Assembly (NCBI RefSeq): GCF_016827595.1
Contig: NZ_JAECMS010000005.1
Location: 197,277 to 261,276 of the forward strand
Length of the DNA stretch: 64,000 nucleotides
DNA from: Luteirhabdus pelagi
GTDB lineage: Bacteria > Bacteroidota > Bacteroidia > Flavobacteriales > Flavobacteriaceae
Reading direction: 5' to 3'
Below are positions 28,780 through 36,613 of the stretch, piece by piece. A program made the position numbers and the translations under genes. Position 1 is the stretch's first letter. Every line of letters begins with the position of its first letter. The notes under the pieces are model-generated. The model was not told the origin of the DNA and made no database searches. It worked only from the letters and a program-made list of their open reading frames with translations.

Positions 28780-31700
28780 ATGCGATATTGGATTTTTCCT
28801 ATATTGACATTGTTATTTCTGAATGGACATGTTTGGGGACAGCAAACTTCCTATCGATTTCAACGCTATGGGATAAACGAAGGCCTGTCGCAAGTAAGCC
28901 TACGCGATCTGGAAATCGATAAAGATGGCCATGTTTGGATTGCTAGCGACAATGGGGTGAACCGGTTTAATGGCAGCTCATTTATGTCGTTTCAACAGCC
29001 TATCGACACTACTGAAATAGGCTTGATATTTAATGAAGTCGGTCATATTCTTGAAGATTCCGATAGCGTCATCTGGATGGGAACCCGTCAAGGATTATCT
29101 CGATACGATCCGAAAACCGAAACATTTACCAATTTTAAAGAAACGGGCAACTGTGCAAACTGTATCATCCATCCCGCTATTTCCTTTCTGAAAGAGTACG
29201 ACGATTTCATATACATAGGAACGGTGGGTGGTTTGTCCCGGATTCATAAAACCTCCTATCAAATAGATTCTTGGCCTTATGTTGAAGGCAAAGTGAACGG
29301 GCCAAAGCGAACGGCCATTCGTGAAATGGATATATTGGATGATGGCAGGTTACTGATCCTCTCGCAAGTGGGCATTTCACTCTTCAACCCAAAAAATGAA
29401 ACCTTCACACATATTACTACAACCGACGGGCTACCAGAAGACAAATTGCAATCTATTTACAGAGATAGCAACAATACCTATTGGATTGGCTGTGAAACAA
29501 AAGGCCTCTTAAAACTTACGGGAAGTTGGGACAGTCCAAGCTTTAAGCACTATCCGCCAATTTTAGGGGAAGGTCCTTCGCATGGTTTCATTTATGAGAT
29601 TACTGAAGATGACAGCGGAATGCTATGGATGGCAACCTTTAACGGTGTAACCTTATTCAACCCAAAAACGGAAACGTTCGAGTACCTTTTTCATAATCCT
29701 GAAGATGAAGCGTCCTTAAGCTCAAACCAAGTATTCGATATAGAAAAAGATGCCCATAATAGAATGTGGCTTTCCACCATTTCGGGCTTGAACGTTTACG
29801 ATCCATATTTAAATCAATTTCAATTAATGACCTCCAAACAAGGAGAAGGAAAGAGCTTAGCAAGCGATAAGACATTTTCAGTTTTTGAAGACTCCAAAGG
29901 GTTTCTTTGGGTGGGAAATTATGAAAACGGACTAACCGTTCTTCCACCAAAAGGTTCAGAAAAGGAGTTTTTACATATTCAACATGGTGAAGGAAACAAA
30001 AATCTATCCAGCCCGCAAGTCTTAGGTATCGAGGAAGACGATAACGGTCGAATTTGGTTGGCAACCTTTAACGGTATCAACATCATCGATTGGCCCGATA
30101 GAGCGACTGACGATTTCAATATTTCACAACTTGATCTAAGCGCTATTCCGAACAATCCACATCTTTCTCGGTACAACTACTTTGTAAAAAAAGATAGCGA
30201 TGGGGTGATGTGGGTGGGAACCCATGGGGCAGGCTTACTAAGAATTGAAGAAGATGAATCGGTACGGCAGTTCAGTTTTAATGAAAAGCCTACAGGTATT
30301 ACCGAAAACATTATCCTTTCGATGAAAATTGATGAAAAGGGAAGAATTTGGCTCGGCACCACCGTTTTAGGATTTGCGATGGTTGAAGATGAAGAAAACC
30401 AAGATCATTTTAAGCGTATCCCGGGAAATAGCATCATTAGTCAACATGGTGTGCACGGCATTTATACCAAAGGTGAAAAGGAGCTGATCATGACCACGGG
30501 GGCAGGGATCTTTCACTTTTATGACAAGGAAGAACTTTTTAAAAATACAGATGTTCGATATTCCCGCTACACCAAAAAGGATGGCCTAAGCGACAATATT
30601 ACCTATGCACTGGTGAAAACAGACAGTGTTCATTATTGGATCAGTACTGGAAATGGGCTAACACGATGGAATACCAAAACAAATACCTTTACGCCATATA
30701 CTACGATTTTTGGAAACAATAAAATGGACTTCAATCAAGGTGCCGCCTGTCTATCAGGGAACGGTCGTTTGTACTTCGGGTCTTCAGGGGTACTCTCATT
30801 CAACCCTGAAACAATTTATGCCAATGCTGTAGCCCCGAAAGTCTATTTCGAAGACTTACGAATTTTGAATGTTCCGGTTCCTATTTCAGAAAGTAAGGAA
30901 AAGGAATTCACCCTTCCAACATCACTTCGCTTTCAACAAAAGCTTACCCTAAAACCGAAACATAAAATATTTTCGATTAAAATAGCTAACGTCAATCACA
31001 CCCTACCCACGGAAACCCACTATGCCTATAAGTTGGATGGTTTTGATGAGCAATGGACCTACACTAAAGACCCATTAATTACGCGTTCCAATTTGGATCC
31101 CGGCAACTATAAACTTATAGCGAAAGCTGCTAACAATGATGGTGTTTGGAGCGCTCCCATTTCGCTTGCCATCGAAATCTTACCTCCCTGGTATCGCTCC
31201 TGGTGGGCGTATCTGCTTTTCCTACTATTCGGAATTGGATTCGTGTATTTTTTGCTGAAACTACGGGTACTTCAGGAACGAAGGGTGGCATTGGCACGAG
31301 CACAGGAACGGGATATGTTTCGAAAGCGAAGCTCTCGCGACTTTCACGATGAAGCCGGCACTCGAATTACAAGAATTGCGCTCATCACCGAATTGGCAAA
31401 ATTGGAAAGTCAGTCGAATGAAAAACTGGAAGAATACCTCTCGCAGATTGAAGGCAACCTTCAAGAGTTAAACAATGGTATGCGCGATTTCATTTGGACA
31501 CTCGATCCTAGTAAAGACAATGCTTTTGATACCTTGAACAGATTTACGGAATTTGCAAGTTCCTTTTGCGAGTGTGCCGGCATACAGTTTAAAAGCGACC
31601 CGATTTCAGAAAAGTTAAAGACGAAAGAACTCAATATGTCGGAACGCCGCCATGTGCTCCTCATTTTAAAAGAAGCATTGAACAATAGTGTCAAACACGC

Positions 31701-31926
31701 AAAACCAAGTGTCATTCGTTTTCAAGTAACTTCAAAACCGGGTTTACTTGGTGTAACGCTGACGGATAATGGATCGGGATTTGCTACCGAAAAAAATACG
31801 AATGGCAATGGGTTGAAAAACATGAAGGAACGTGCCGATGCGCTTGGAGGCACATTGGATATTTCTTCTTCAAAAGAAGGAACTTCCCTAAAGCTAGTAT
31901 TACAAACCACCCGCTTGGGTAATTGA
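28780..31926 (+). CDS. Propeller/Y_Y_Y sensor histidine kinase
   Basis: This 1048-residue membrane sensor has a signal peptide (ending GHVWGQ), then two seven-bladed-type propeller repeats to about residue 690. The blades carry D-x-x-G-x-x-W-x-G/A-T motifs such as DDNGRIWLATFNG. The Y_Y_Y domain follows (YAYKLDGFDEQW, about 715-785), then one membrane helix (about 790-812). The cytoplasmic kinase has phospho-acceptor His856 in FHDEAGTRITRIAL and the ATPase boxes NNSVKHAKPS, DNGSGF and GNGLKNMKERADALGG. It is a NarX/LiaS-type kinase, not a hybrid. The response regulator follows 32 bp later. Propeller sensors of this kind often bind oligosaccharides, but the ligand here is unknown. Confidence 0.93.
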   Translation: MRYWIFPILTLLFLNGHVWGQQTSYRFQRYGINEGLSQVSLRDLEIDKDGHVWIASDNGVNRFNGSSFMSFQQPIDTTEIGLIFNEVGHILEDSDSVIWMGTRQGLSRYDPKTETFTNFKETGNCANCIIHPAISFLKEYDDFIYIGTVGGLSRIHKTSYQIDSWPYVEGKVNGPKRTAIREMDILDDGRLLILSQVGISLFNPKNETFTHITTTDGLPEDKLQSIYRDSNNTYWIGCETKGLLKLTGSWDSPSFKHYPPILGEGPSHGFIYEITEDDSGMLWMATFNGVTLFNPKTETFEYLFHNPEDEASLSSNQVFDIEKDAHNRMWLSTISGLNVYDPYLNQFQLMTSKQGEGKSLASDKTFSVFEDSKGFLWVGNYENGLTVLPPKGSEKEFLHIQHGEGNKNLSSPQVLGIEEDDNGRIWLATFNGINIIDWPDRATDDFNISQLDLSAIPNNPHLSRYNYFVKKDSDGVMWVGTHGAGLLRIEEDESVRQFSFNEKPTGITENIILSMKIDEKGRIWLGTTVLGFAMVEDEENQDHFKRIPGNSIISQHGVHGIYTKGEKELIMTTGAGIFHFYDKEELFKNTDVRYSRYTKKDGLSDNITYALVKTDSVHYWISTGNGLTRWNTKTNTFTPYTTIFGNNKMDFNQGAACLSGNGRLYFGSSGVLSFNPETIYANAVAPKVYFEDLRILNVPVPISESKEKEFTLPTSLRFQQKLTLKPKHKIFSIKIANVNHTLPTETHYAYKLDGFDEQWTYTKDPLITRSNLDPGNYKLIAKAANNDGVWSAPISLAIEILPPWYRSWWAYLLFLLFGIGFVYFLLKLRVLQERRVALARAQERDMFRKRSSRDFHDEAGTRITRIALITELAKLESQSNEKLEEYLSQIEGNLQELNNGMRDFIWTLDPSKDNAFDTLNRFTEFASSFCECAGIQFKSDPISEKLKTKELNMSERRHVLLILKEALNNSVKHAKPSVIRFQVTSKPGLLGVTLTDNGSGFATEKNTNGNGLKNMKERADALGGTLDISSSKEGTSLKLVLQTTRLGN

Positions 31927-31958
31927 TTATTAGCCTTTTAGATTGTACCTTGCTGTCG

Positions 31959-32591
31959 ATGACCCAAAATCGAATCATAAAAATATGTATCGTAGAGGAC
32001 GATGCCCTCATCCTTAAATCGCTCCAAATGGTCTTAAACCAAGCCGAGGGCTATGCGGTAACGGGAACGTTTTTTTCTGCTGAAGCCGCGTTGGAAAACT
32101 TAAAGGAGCATCATCCCGATGTACTGTTGCTCGATATCGACTTACCTGGAATAAGTGGTATTGAAGCCATTCCTAGGTTGAAGAAACTACAGCCGGAATT
32201 AAATATCGTCATGCTTACCGTTCACGATGAATCAGAATTGGTGTTTGCCGCTTTGCGAAAAGGTGCGGTAGGCTATTTAGTAAAAGGTAGCACCTCCAAA
32301 TATCTGTTGCAGGGCATTTCAGAAGTTATTGAAGGCGGCGCACCGATGAGTCCGAGTATTGCGCGTGCCGTCATAGCTTCTTTCGCCCCTAAAACCGAAA
32401 CCGTCCTTACCGATCGTGAAGTTGAAGTGCTCGAAAAACTCAGCAATGGCACCAACAACAAGCAAATCGCAGAAGATTTGTTTGTCTCTACAAATACCAT
32501 AAAAGCCCATATCAAAAATATCTACAAGAAACTGCATGTGCATTCCCGTGCCGAAGCGGTGACAAAAGCCATAAAAAAAGGGCTTATTTAA
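31959..32591 (+). CDS. LuxR/NarL-type response regulator
   Basis: This 210-residue response regulator has a receiver domain (IKICIVEDDALIL, phospho-acceptor Asp59 in LLLDIDLPGISG, Lys in YLVKGSTSK) and a C-terminal LuxR HTH (LTDREVEVLEKLSNGTNNKQ, ADLFVSTNTIKAHIKNIYKK in part). The ATG at 31959 is preferred to an in-frame TTG at 31923 because the receiver domain starts right after it. It is in an operon with the propeller kinase. Three identical operator-like palindromes nearby are its most likely targets. Its stop codon lies inside a hairpin terminator. Confidence 0.93.
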   Translation: MTQNRIIKICIVEDDALILKSLQMVLNQAEGYAVTGTFFSAEAALENLKEHHPDVLLLDIDLPGISGIEAIPRLKKLQPELNIVMLTVHDESELVFAALRKGAVGYLVKGSTSKYLLQGISEVIEGGAPMSPSIARAVIASFAPKTETVLTDREVEVLEKLSNGTNNKQIAEDLFVSTNTIKAHIKNIYKKLHVHSRAEAVTKAIKKGLI

Positions 32592-32600
32592 AAGCCCTTA
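32572..32600. terminator. Terminator between response regulator and the convergent secreted-protein gene
   Basis: AAGGGCTT (32578-32585) pairs with AAGCCCTT (32592-32599), loop ATTTAA. Read on the minus strand it is followed by a seven-T run, so it should end the minus-strand gene efficiently. It overlaps the response regulator stop codon. Confidence 0.85.
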
Positions 32601-32619
32601 TATCATATTTATACTACTT

Positions 32620-33435
32620 CTACTGACCTGTTCCCGCAGTGGTATCTTCATTTATAACTGCTTCACCTTCACAGAAGCAAAGCTCATCGATAAAAATTTC
32701 GCTTCCATCGGTACTCGGAAATTGCTGTGCCAAGGTTATGGCATCCATACCATAGGGCGGTGTTACTGGAAATCCAGCCCCGACCATTTGAATATACAAT
32801 AACATTTTGGATGGTTGTCGGTCTTCAATTGTGGACAATGGAATTCGAAACGGTTTCCAATCGGTTGTGTTTTCAAAAATAACGGAAGCGGTTTCGCTCG
32901 GTTTTACCCCTCCGGCAGGCATATCGTTTTCCATCGCCATATACGGAAAGACCCAAAGCTTATCGCCTTCCTTAAGGTTCGCTTTATAATAACCACAAAG
33001 TGCCTTTGGTATCTCAGGTAAATCGAAGAAAATATTCTGCCGCATAAACACTTCATTTTGCGCCATCACCGCTGCATCGCAATCGCCCTGACAACTCTGA
33101 ATACTCGCACTAAAAGAACTTTTTCGCAGCTGTTCCTTCACATATTCTGGGAGTCTGGCAAACTCTTGTGGTTTCTTCTCCTTTATAAAATCCAATACCG
33201 ATGCATTTTTTAGATGTAAGCCAAAGCCAACTTTGCCGGGTGCCATAAAAACATTGCGCCATTCATATCCGGTTTGGGCATTCGCACCACCATCGACCCC
33301 TGCGATGTTGGTACTCATCCAATTGGTTGGATCGTCGCCACTCCAGTCTTCAAAATTTCCGTTGGGAATTACACAATCCTGCGCAAAGAGATGGGAAGTA
33401 GCTATAAACAATAGTGCTAGTTGAAGTAGTTTCAT
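32620..33435 (-). CDS. Secreted protein of unknown function, possible PCMD-like carbohydrate-binding fold
   Basis: This 271-residue protein starts at the ATG at 33435, giving signal peptide MKLLQLALLF to HLFAQ. The mature start CVIPNGNFEDWSGDDPTNW is the 'NGxFExW' opening common to carbohydrate-binding-like secreted proteins of Bacteroidota. SCQGDCDAAV and ELCFCEGEA add cysteines that may form disulfides. I do not recognise a catalytic site. Its promoter carries operator copy 2 and a -7 box, so it probably belongs to the regulon of the neighbouring two-component system. Confidence 0.7.
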   Translation of the reverse strand: MKLLQLALLFIATSHLFAQDCVIPNGNFEDWSGDDPTNWMSTNIAGVDGGANAQTGYEWRNVFMAPGKVGFGLHLKNASVLDFIKEKKPQEFARLPEYVKEQLRKSSFSASIQSCQGDCDAAVMAQNEVFMRQNIFFDLPEIPKALCGYYKANLKEGDKLWVFPYMAMENDMPAGGVKPSETASVIFENTTDWKPFRIPLSTIEDRQPSKMLLYIQMVGAGFPVTPPYGMDAITLAQQFPSTDGSEIFIDELCFCEGEAVINEDTTAGTGQ

Positions 33436-33468
33436 TTTATTGATTTTTATCTGGTTATTATACGATTT

Positions 33469-33476
33469 CAAAGCTA
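33469..33476 (-). promoter_or_regulatory. -7 box before the PCMD-like secreted-protein gene
   Basis: TAGCTTTG on the minus strand matches TAnnTTTG. It lies exactly 22 bp from operator copy 2 and 33 bp before the start codon at 33435. Confidence 0.65.
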
Positions 33477-33498
33477 TTACAATCATAACCCCTTATCA

Positions 33499-33516
33499 AT
33501 CACCCGATTGGGTAAT
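33499..33516 (-). promoter_or_regulatory. Operator-like palindrome, copy 2 (divergent tpx / secreted-protein spacer)
   Basis: Plus-strand sequence ATCACCC-GATT-GGGTAAT. On the minus side a perfect -7 box lies 22 bp away, the same spacing as in the other two copies. The tpx -7 box is 62 bp away on the other side, so the minus-strand gene is the more likely target. Confidence 0.75.
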
Positions 33517-33578
33517 TTTTAACAGTGCCATACAAAATAGATTCGAATACTTTCAACAAGAAACTGCTATCGAATTGT

Positions 33579-33586
33579 TATTTTTG
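33579..33586 (+). promoter_or_regulatory. -7 box before tpx
   Basis: TATTTTTG matches TAnnTTTG and its last base begins an in-frame GTG at 33586 that could be misread as a start. The tpx ATG is at 33607, 20 bp downstream. Confidence 0.55.
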
Positions 33587-33606
33587 TGTTTCAAAAAAAG
33601 AGCATC

Positions 33607-34107
33607 ATGGCAACAATCACTTTAGGAGGAAATGAAATAAGTACTTCGGGACAGCTTCCCAAAGAAGGCGAAAAAGCACCTGATTTTAAATTGAAGGCAC
33701 AGGACTTATCTACAAAATCGCTTAGCGACTTTAAAGGATCTAGGGTAATCCTAAATATTTTCCCAAGTATCGATACCAACGTTTGTGCTACTTCGGTTCG
33801 GAAGTTTAATGAAAAGGCAACAGACCTCGAGAATACTAAAGTATTGTGCATATCCCGAGACACTCCCTTTGCGCAAAAACGCTTCGCCGATGATGAAGGT
33901 ACCGACAAGGTCATTAACCTTTCCGATGTAATTGACGGTAGTTTCGGAAAAACCTATGGTGTTACCATGACTAGCGGTGCAATGGAAGGGTTTCATTCCA
34001 GAGCCGTGGTAGTATTGGATGAAGAAGGAAACGTTATTCATTCACAACAAGTACCCGAGATTGCCGACGAACCTGACTATCTCTCCGCTTTAAAAACCTT
34101 GTTATAA
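33607..34107 (+). CDS. tpx: Thiol peroxidase
   Basis: This 166-residue atypical 2-Cys peroxiredoxin begins MATITLGGNEISTSGQLP, typical of Tpx. The peroxidatic cysteine is in FPSIDTNVCATSVRKF and the resolving one in TKVLCISRDTPFAQKRF. It reduces peroxides with thioredoxin. I placed the start at the ATG because the upstream GTG falls within the -7 box. Its stop overlaps the dgkA start by one base (TAATG), so the two genes are translationally coupled. Confidence 0.95.
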   Translation: MATITLGGNEISTSGQLPKEGEKAPDFKLKAQDLSTKSLSDFKGSRVILNIFPSIDTNVCATSVRKFNEKATDLENTKVLCISRDTPFAQKRFADDEGTDKVINLSDVIDGSFGKTYGVTMTSGAMEGFHSRAVVVLDEEGNVIHSQQVPEIADEPDYLSALKTLL

Positions 34108-34466
34108 TGTGGGACTCGTACCTGGGTAAACGTTTGAAAGGATTCCGCTATGCTACGATTGGTGCCATCAAATTGTTACGCTATGAGCATAGTATTCAAG
34201 TACAGGCGGTTATTGCCGTTTTAGTAACCATCGCTGGATTTTACTTCGACATTTCTTCAACCGAATGGATGCTTCAGGTATTGGCCATCGGTCTCGTAAT
34301 GGGAATTGAAGGCGTGAACACGGCAGCCGAGGAAATTGCGGATTTTATTCACCCCGACTTTCACAATAAAATAGGATACATCAAGGATGTTGCTGCTGGA
34401 GCGGTATTTTTTGCGGCCATCGCTGCGGTTGTAGTTGCCTGTATCATCTACATTCCAAAATTTTAA
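34107..34466 (+). CDS. dgkA: Diacylglycerol/undecaprenol kinase family protein
   Basis: This 119-residue inner membrane kinase has three membrane helices and the signature EGVNTAAEEIADFI with the catalytic glutamates. LKGFRYATIGAIKLLRYEHS is the amphipathic N-terminal part. Small Bacteroidota proteins of this type are diacylglycerol kinase or undecaprenol kinase, and the lipid substrate cannot be told by eye. It shares one base with the tpx stop codon. There is no obvious functional link with tpx. Confidence 0.9.
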   Translation: MWDSYLGKRLKGFRYATIGAIKLLRYEHSIQVQAVIAVLVTIAGFYFDISSTEWMLQVLAIGLVMGIEGVNTAAEEIADFIHPDFHNKIGYIKDVAAGAVFFAAIAAVVVACIIYIPKF

Positions 34467-34485
34467 AAAGTATCTTTTCTTTTAA

Positions 34486-34503
34486 ATCACCCAATCGGGT
34501 AAT
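34486..34503 (+). promoter_or_regulatory. Operator-like palindrome, copy 3 (before the VWA operon)
   Basis: ATCACCC-AATC-GGGTAAT. A -7 box TAAGTTTG (34526-34533) starts exactly 22 bp after it, with a VWA start at 34568. The operator centre is about 45 bp before the expected transcription start, which suits an activator. Confidence 0.78.
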
Positions 34504-34525
34504 TGACTTCGCAACTCATTGACAG

Positions 34526-34533
34526 TAAGTTTG
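34526..34533 (+). promoter_or_regulatory. -7 box of the VWA operon
   Basis: TAAGTTTG matches TAnnTTTG. Located 34 bp before the VWA gene start and 22 bp after operator copy 3. No proper -33 TTG is present at the usual distance, again consistent with an activated promoter. Confidence 0.6.
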
Positions 34534-34567
34534 TTCTGAATTATTTCATACCTTAGAACAACCAAAT

Positions 34568-35968
34568 ATGTCAATTATGAAAAAAGCAATACTTTCTCTA
34601 TTGTTGCTATGTTTCGCCTATTCAGCGATGTCACAAAGCAATGATGCGCCCGCTCCCATCATGTTTATCTACGATGCCAGTGGCTCGATGTGGGGCCAAA
34701 TGAGTGGAAAGACCAAAATGGAAATCGCTTCGGAAGTGCTTTCGGAATCGGTGGATAAACTACCGGAGAATCAAAAAGTCGGCTTGGTCGCCTATGGCCA
34801 CCGCGAAAAAGGTAATTGTAAGGATGTTGAGACCTTGGTAACGCTCGACAATGCTTCAAAAGCATCAGTAACCTCAGCCATTAAAGGCATTAAGCCGTTG
34901 GGAAAAACTCCACTTGCCTATTCTGCTGAAATGGTCATCGACCAATTGCGAAAAGCAAAAAACCCCGCAACGATTATCTTGATTACCGATGGAATCGAAT
35001 CTTGTAACGGCAACATCTGCGATGTGGTGAAAGCCGCTAAAAAAGAAGGCATCGACTTCAAACTTCATATCGTAGGCTTCGGTCTTAAAGATAGCGAAAC
35101 CGGTCAGTTGAAATGCGCTGCCGAAGCTGGGGATGGCAACTATTACGATGCCGCCGATGCGGGTGGCTTAAGTGAAGTGATGAATGAAGCGGTGGCGGAA
35201 ACAATCGACAAAAAAGAGGGTAATTTTGGGGTGTATGCAATCAAAAACGGTCAGGCTATTGATGCCTATGTAACGGCGTATAAAGCAGGAACCGAAGAAA
35301 GCGTTAATTCCCTTCGTACCTATGGTGAAACACGGTATATGTATCTTCCCGAAGGAACGTACGATTTAGTTGCGTACCCACTAGGTAGCAGCGTGGAAGC
35401 CATAAAATTTCCAGGTGAAAAAAGCCTGGAAGATCAAAAAACGGAGCGAACCATTAGCTTCGATGGTGGGAAAGTTGCCATCAATCCTACTAACAATGGC
35501 GAAAATTGGGATTGTACTGTTTCAATCGTAAACAAAGAAGGGAAACGCGTAGCTGGCGGACGTACCTACACCCGAATTAAAGAGATTGAAGTTAATCCAG
35601 GCACCTACGATATACACTTGCAAGCCTTGCAAATTAAGGGAATGCATACCAATACAATATTGGAGGATGTGGTTATTAAAAGTGGGGAAACGACACCCGT
35701 CACCTACGATTTTACTTCTGGGAATTTCAAAGTTCATGTAATGGTGAACGGGGAGCACGTAGACTCGATGGTGCAAATTGTGGATGTCGATACCGATAAA
35801 AGCGTGGTCGGCGGCCGTACCTATAATCGGGGTGTCGACTTTATCATGAATCCAGGCAACTATGAAGTCACCGTTACGCCAATAAGCATTTATAAGCACC
35901 TTCCTAAAAAGAAGTTTTCATATTCCTTGAAACAGGGTGAAACCCATACTGAAACCGTTAACTACTAA
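34568..35968 (+). CDS. Secreted von Willebrand factor A domain protein
   Basis: This 466-residue exported protein has a signal peptide (ending AYSAMSQ). A VWA domain (about 30-220) shows a complete MIDAS: DASGSMWGQ, then TPL in GKTPLAYSA and ITDGIESC. Cysteines in GNCKDVET and SCNGNICDV may pair. The C-terminal half contains two similar beta modules, each with a GGRTY motif followed by PGTYDI or PGNYEV, resembling PEGA-type surface-binding repeats. It heads an operon with two paralogous genes (gaps of 2 and 1 bp) and is preceded by operator copy 3. Starting at a second ATG three codons on would make no difference. Function unknown beyond metal-dependent protein binding. Confidence 0.85.
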   Translation: MSIMKKAILSLLLLCFAYSAMSQSNDAPAPIMFIYDASGSMWGQMSGKTKMEIASEVLSESVDKLPENQKVGLVAYGHREKGNCKDVETLVTLDNASKASVTSAIKGIKPLGKTPLAYSAEMVIDQLRKAKNPATIILITDGIESCNGNICDVVKAAKKEGIDFKLHIVGFGLKDSETGQLKCAAEAGDGNYYDAADAGGLSEVMNEAVAETIDKKEGNFGVYAIKNGQAIDAYVTAYKAGTEESVNSLRTYGETRYMYLPEGTYDLVAYPLGSSVEAIKFPGEKSLEDQKTERTISFDGGKVAINPTNNGENWDCTVSIVNKEGKRVAGGRTYTRIKEIEVNPGTYDIHLQALQIKGMHTNTILEDVVIKSGETTPVTYDFTSGNFKVHVMVNGEHVDSMVQIVDVDTDKSVVGGRTYNRGVDFIMNPGNYEVTVTPISIYKHLPKKKFSYSLKQGETHTETVNY

Positions 35969-35970
35969 AG

Positions 35971-36612
35971 ATGAAAGCACTCAGAAATTCGCTTATCATT
36001 CTTGCAATAGGATTGTTGGCCGCTACACCTTCCGCTGGTCAGAATGAGGTGATGCCCATCGGTTTTTTCGCTCCAGAATTTTCAGAAGGTCATACTATCT
36101 ATCTTTTTAACCTAGAAGAAACGAAAACGAAAATATCAGGGCTGGAAAAACCAATCGATAGCCTCACGTTTAAAAAGCTCGGGTATAACATGGTAATTGA
36201 TTACGCACCCTCGTGGTTCGAACCTGTGTTCAACAAATTGGACTATGGTATTTTCTATATTGGTGTGAAACGACTGGGCTCAGAATATGTAGAGGTAATT
36301 GCCAATGAAGAAACTGGAAAAACCATTTATATGAAGCGGCATGCAGGAGAGTTTGTTTCTTGGGAAGAGTTTTTGTTATCGATGCATTCGGTGGAATTCG
36401 ATACCGAAGGTCAAAAAGTCTATGATCATTGGATGGTAAAGTCGGCTGGAAGGGTGTACGATCGGAATACTTTCTTCCGACCGAAGTATATGGAAGGCGA
36501 TTGGATGGAGGTTGAAATTCTCGATAATGATTTTCGAGCGACTGGAAAAACTGGTTGGATTCGCTGGCGAAAGGATGGCAAATTATTAATTCGATATAAC
36601 TTACTCTCTTGA
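35971..36612 (+). CDS. Secreted protein of unknown function, paralogue of the next gene
   Basis: This 213-residue protein has a signal peptide ending in TPSAGQ. I do not recognise the family. It is mostly beta-strand, with a segment WFEPVFNKLDYGIFYIGV and an ending GWIRWRKDGKLLIRYNLLS. The downstream protein shares the same layout and ending (GWLRWRKDQKLLIDYSISH), so the two are tandem paralogues. MKRHAGEFVSWEEFLL corresponds to VDKNAGELLYWPSFLL in the paralogue. It lies 2 bp after the VWA gene, so all three probably form one system. An SH3-like fold is possible but not shown. Confidence 0.72.
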   Translation: MKALRNSLIILAIGLLAATPSAGQNEVMPIGFFAPEFSEGHTIYLFNLEETKTKISGLEKPIDSLTFKKLGYNMVIDYAPSWFEPVFNKLDYGIFYIGVKRLGSEYVEVIANEETGKTIYMKRHAGEFVSWEEFLLSMHSVEFDTEGQKVYDHWMVKSAGRVYDRNTFFRPKYMEGDWMEVEILDNDFRATGKTGWIRWRKDGKLLIRYNLLS

Positions 36613-36613
36613 T

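Noticed and set aside
31923-31958. In-frame TTG as start of the response regulator
   Set aside because: The receiver domain begins just after the ATG at 31959 and the extra residues are not receiver-like.
33586-33606. GTG start for tpx
   Set aside because: It overlaps the last base of the -7 box, and the Tpx family start is at 33607.
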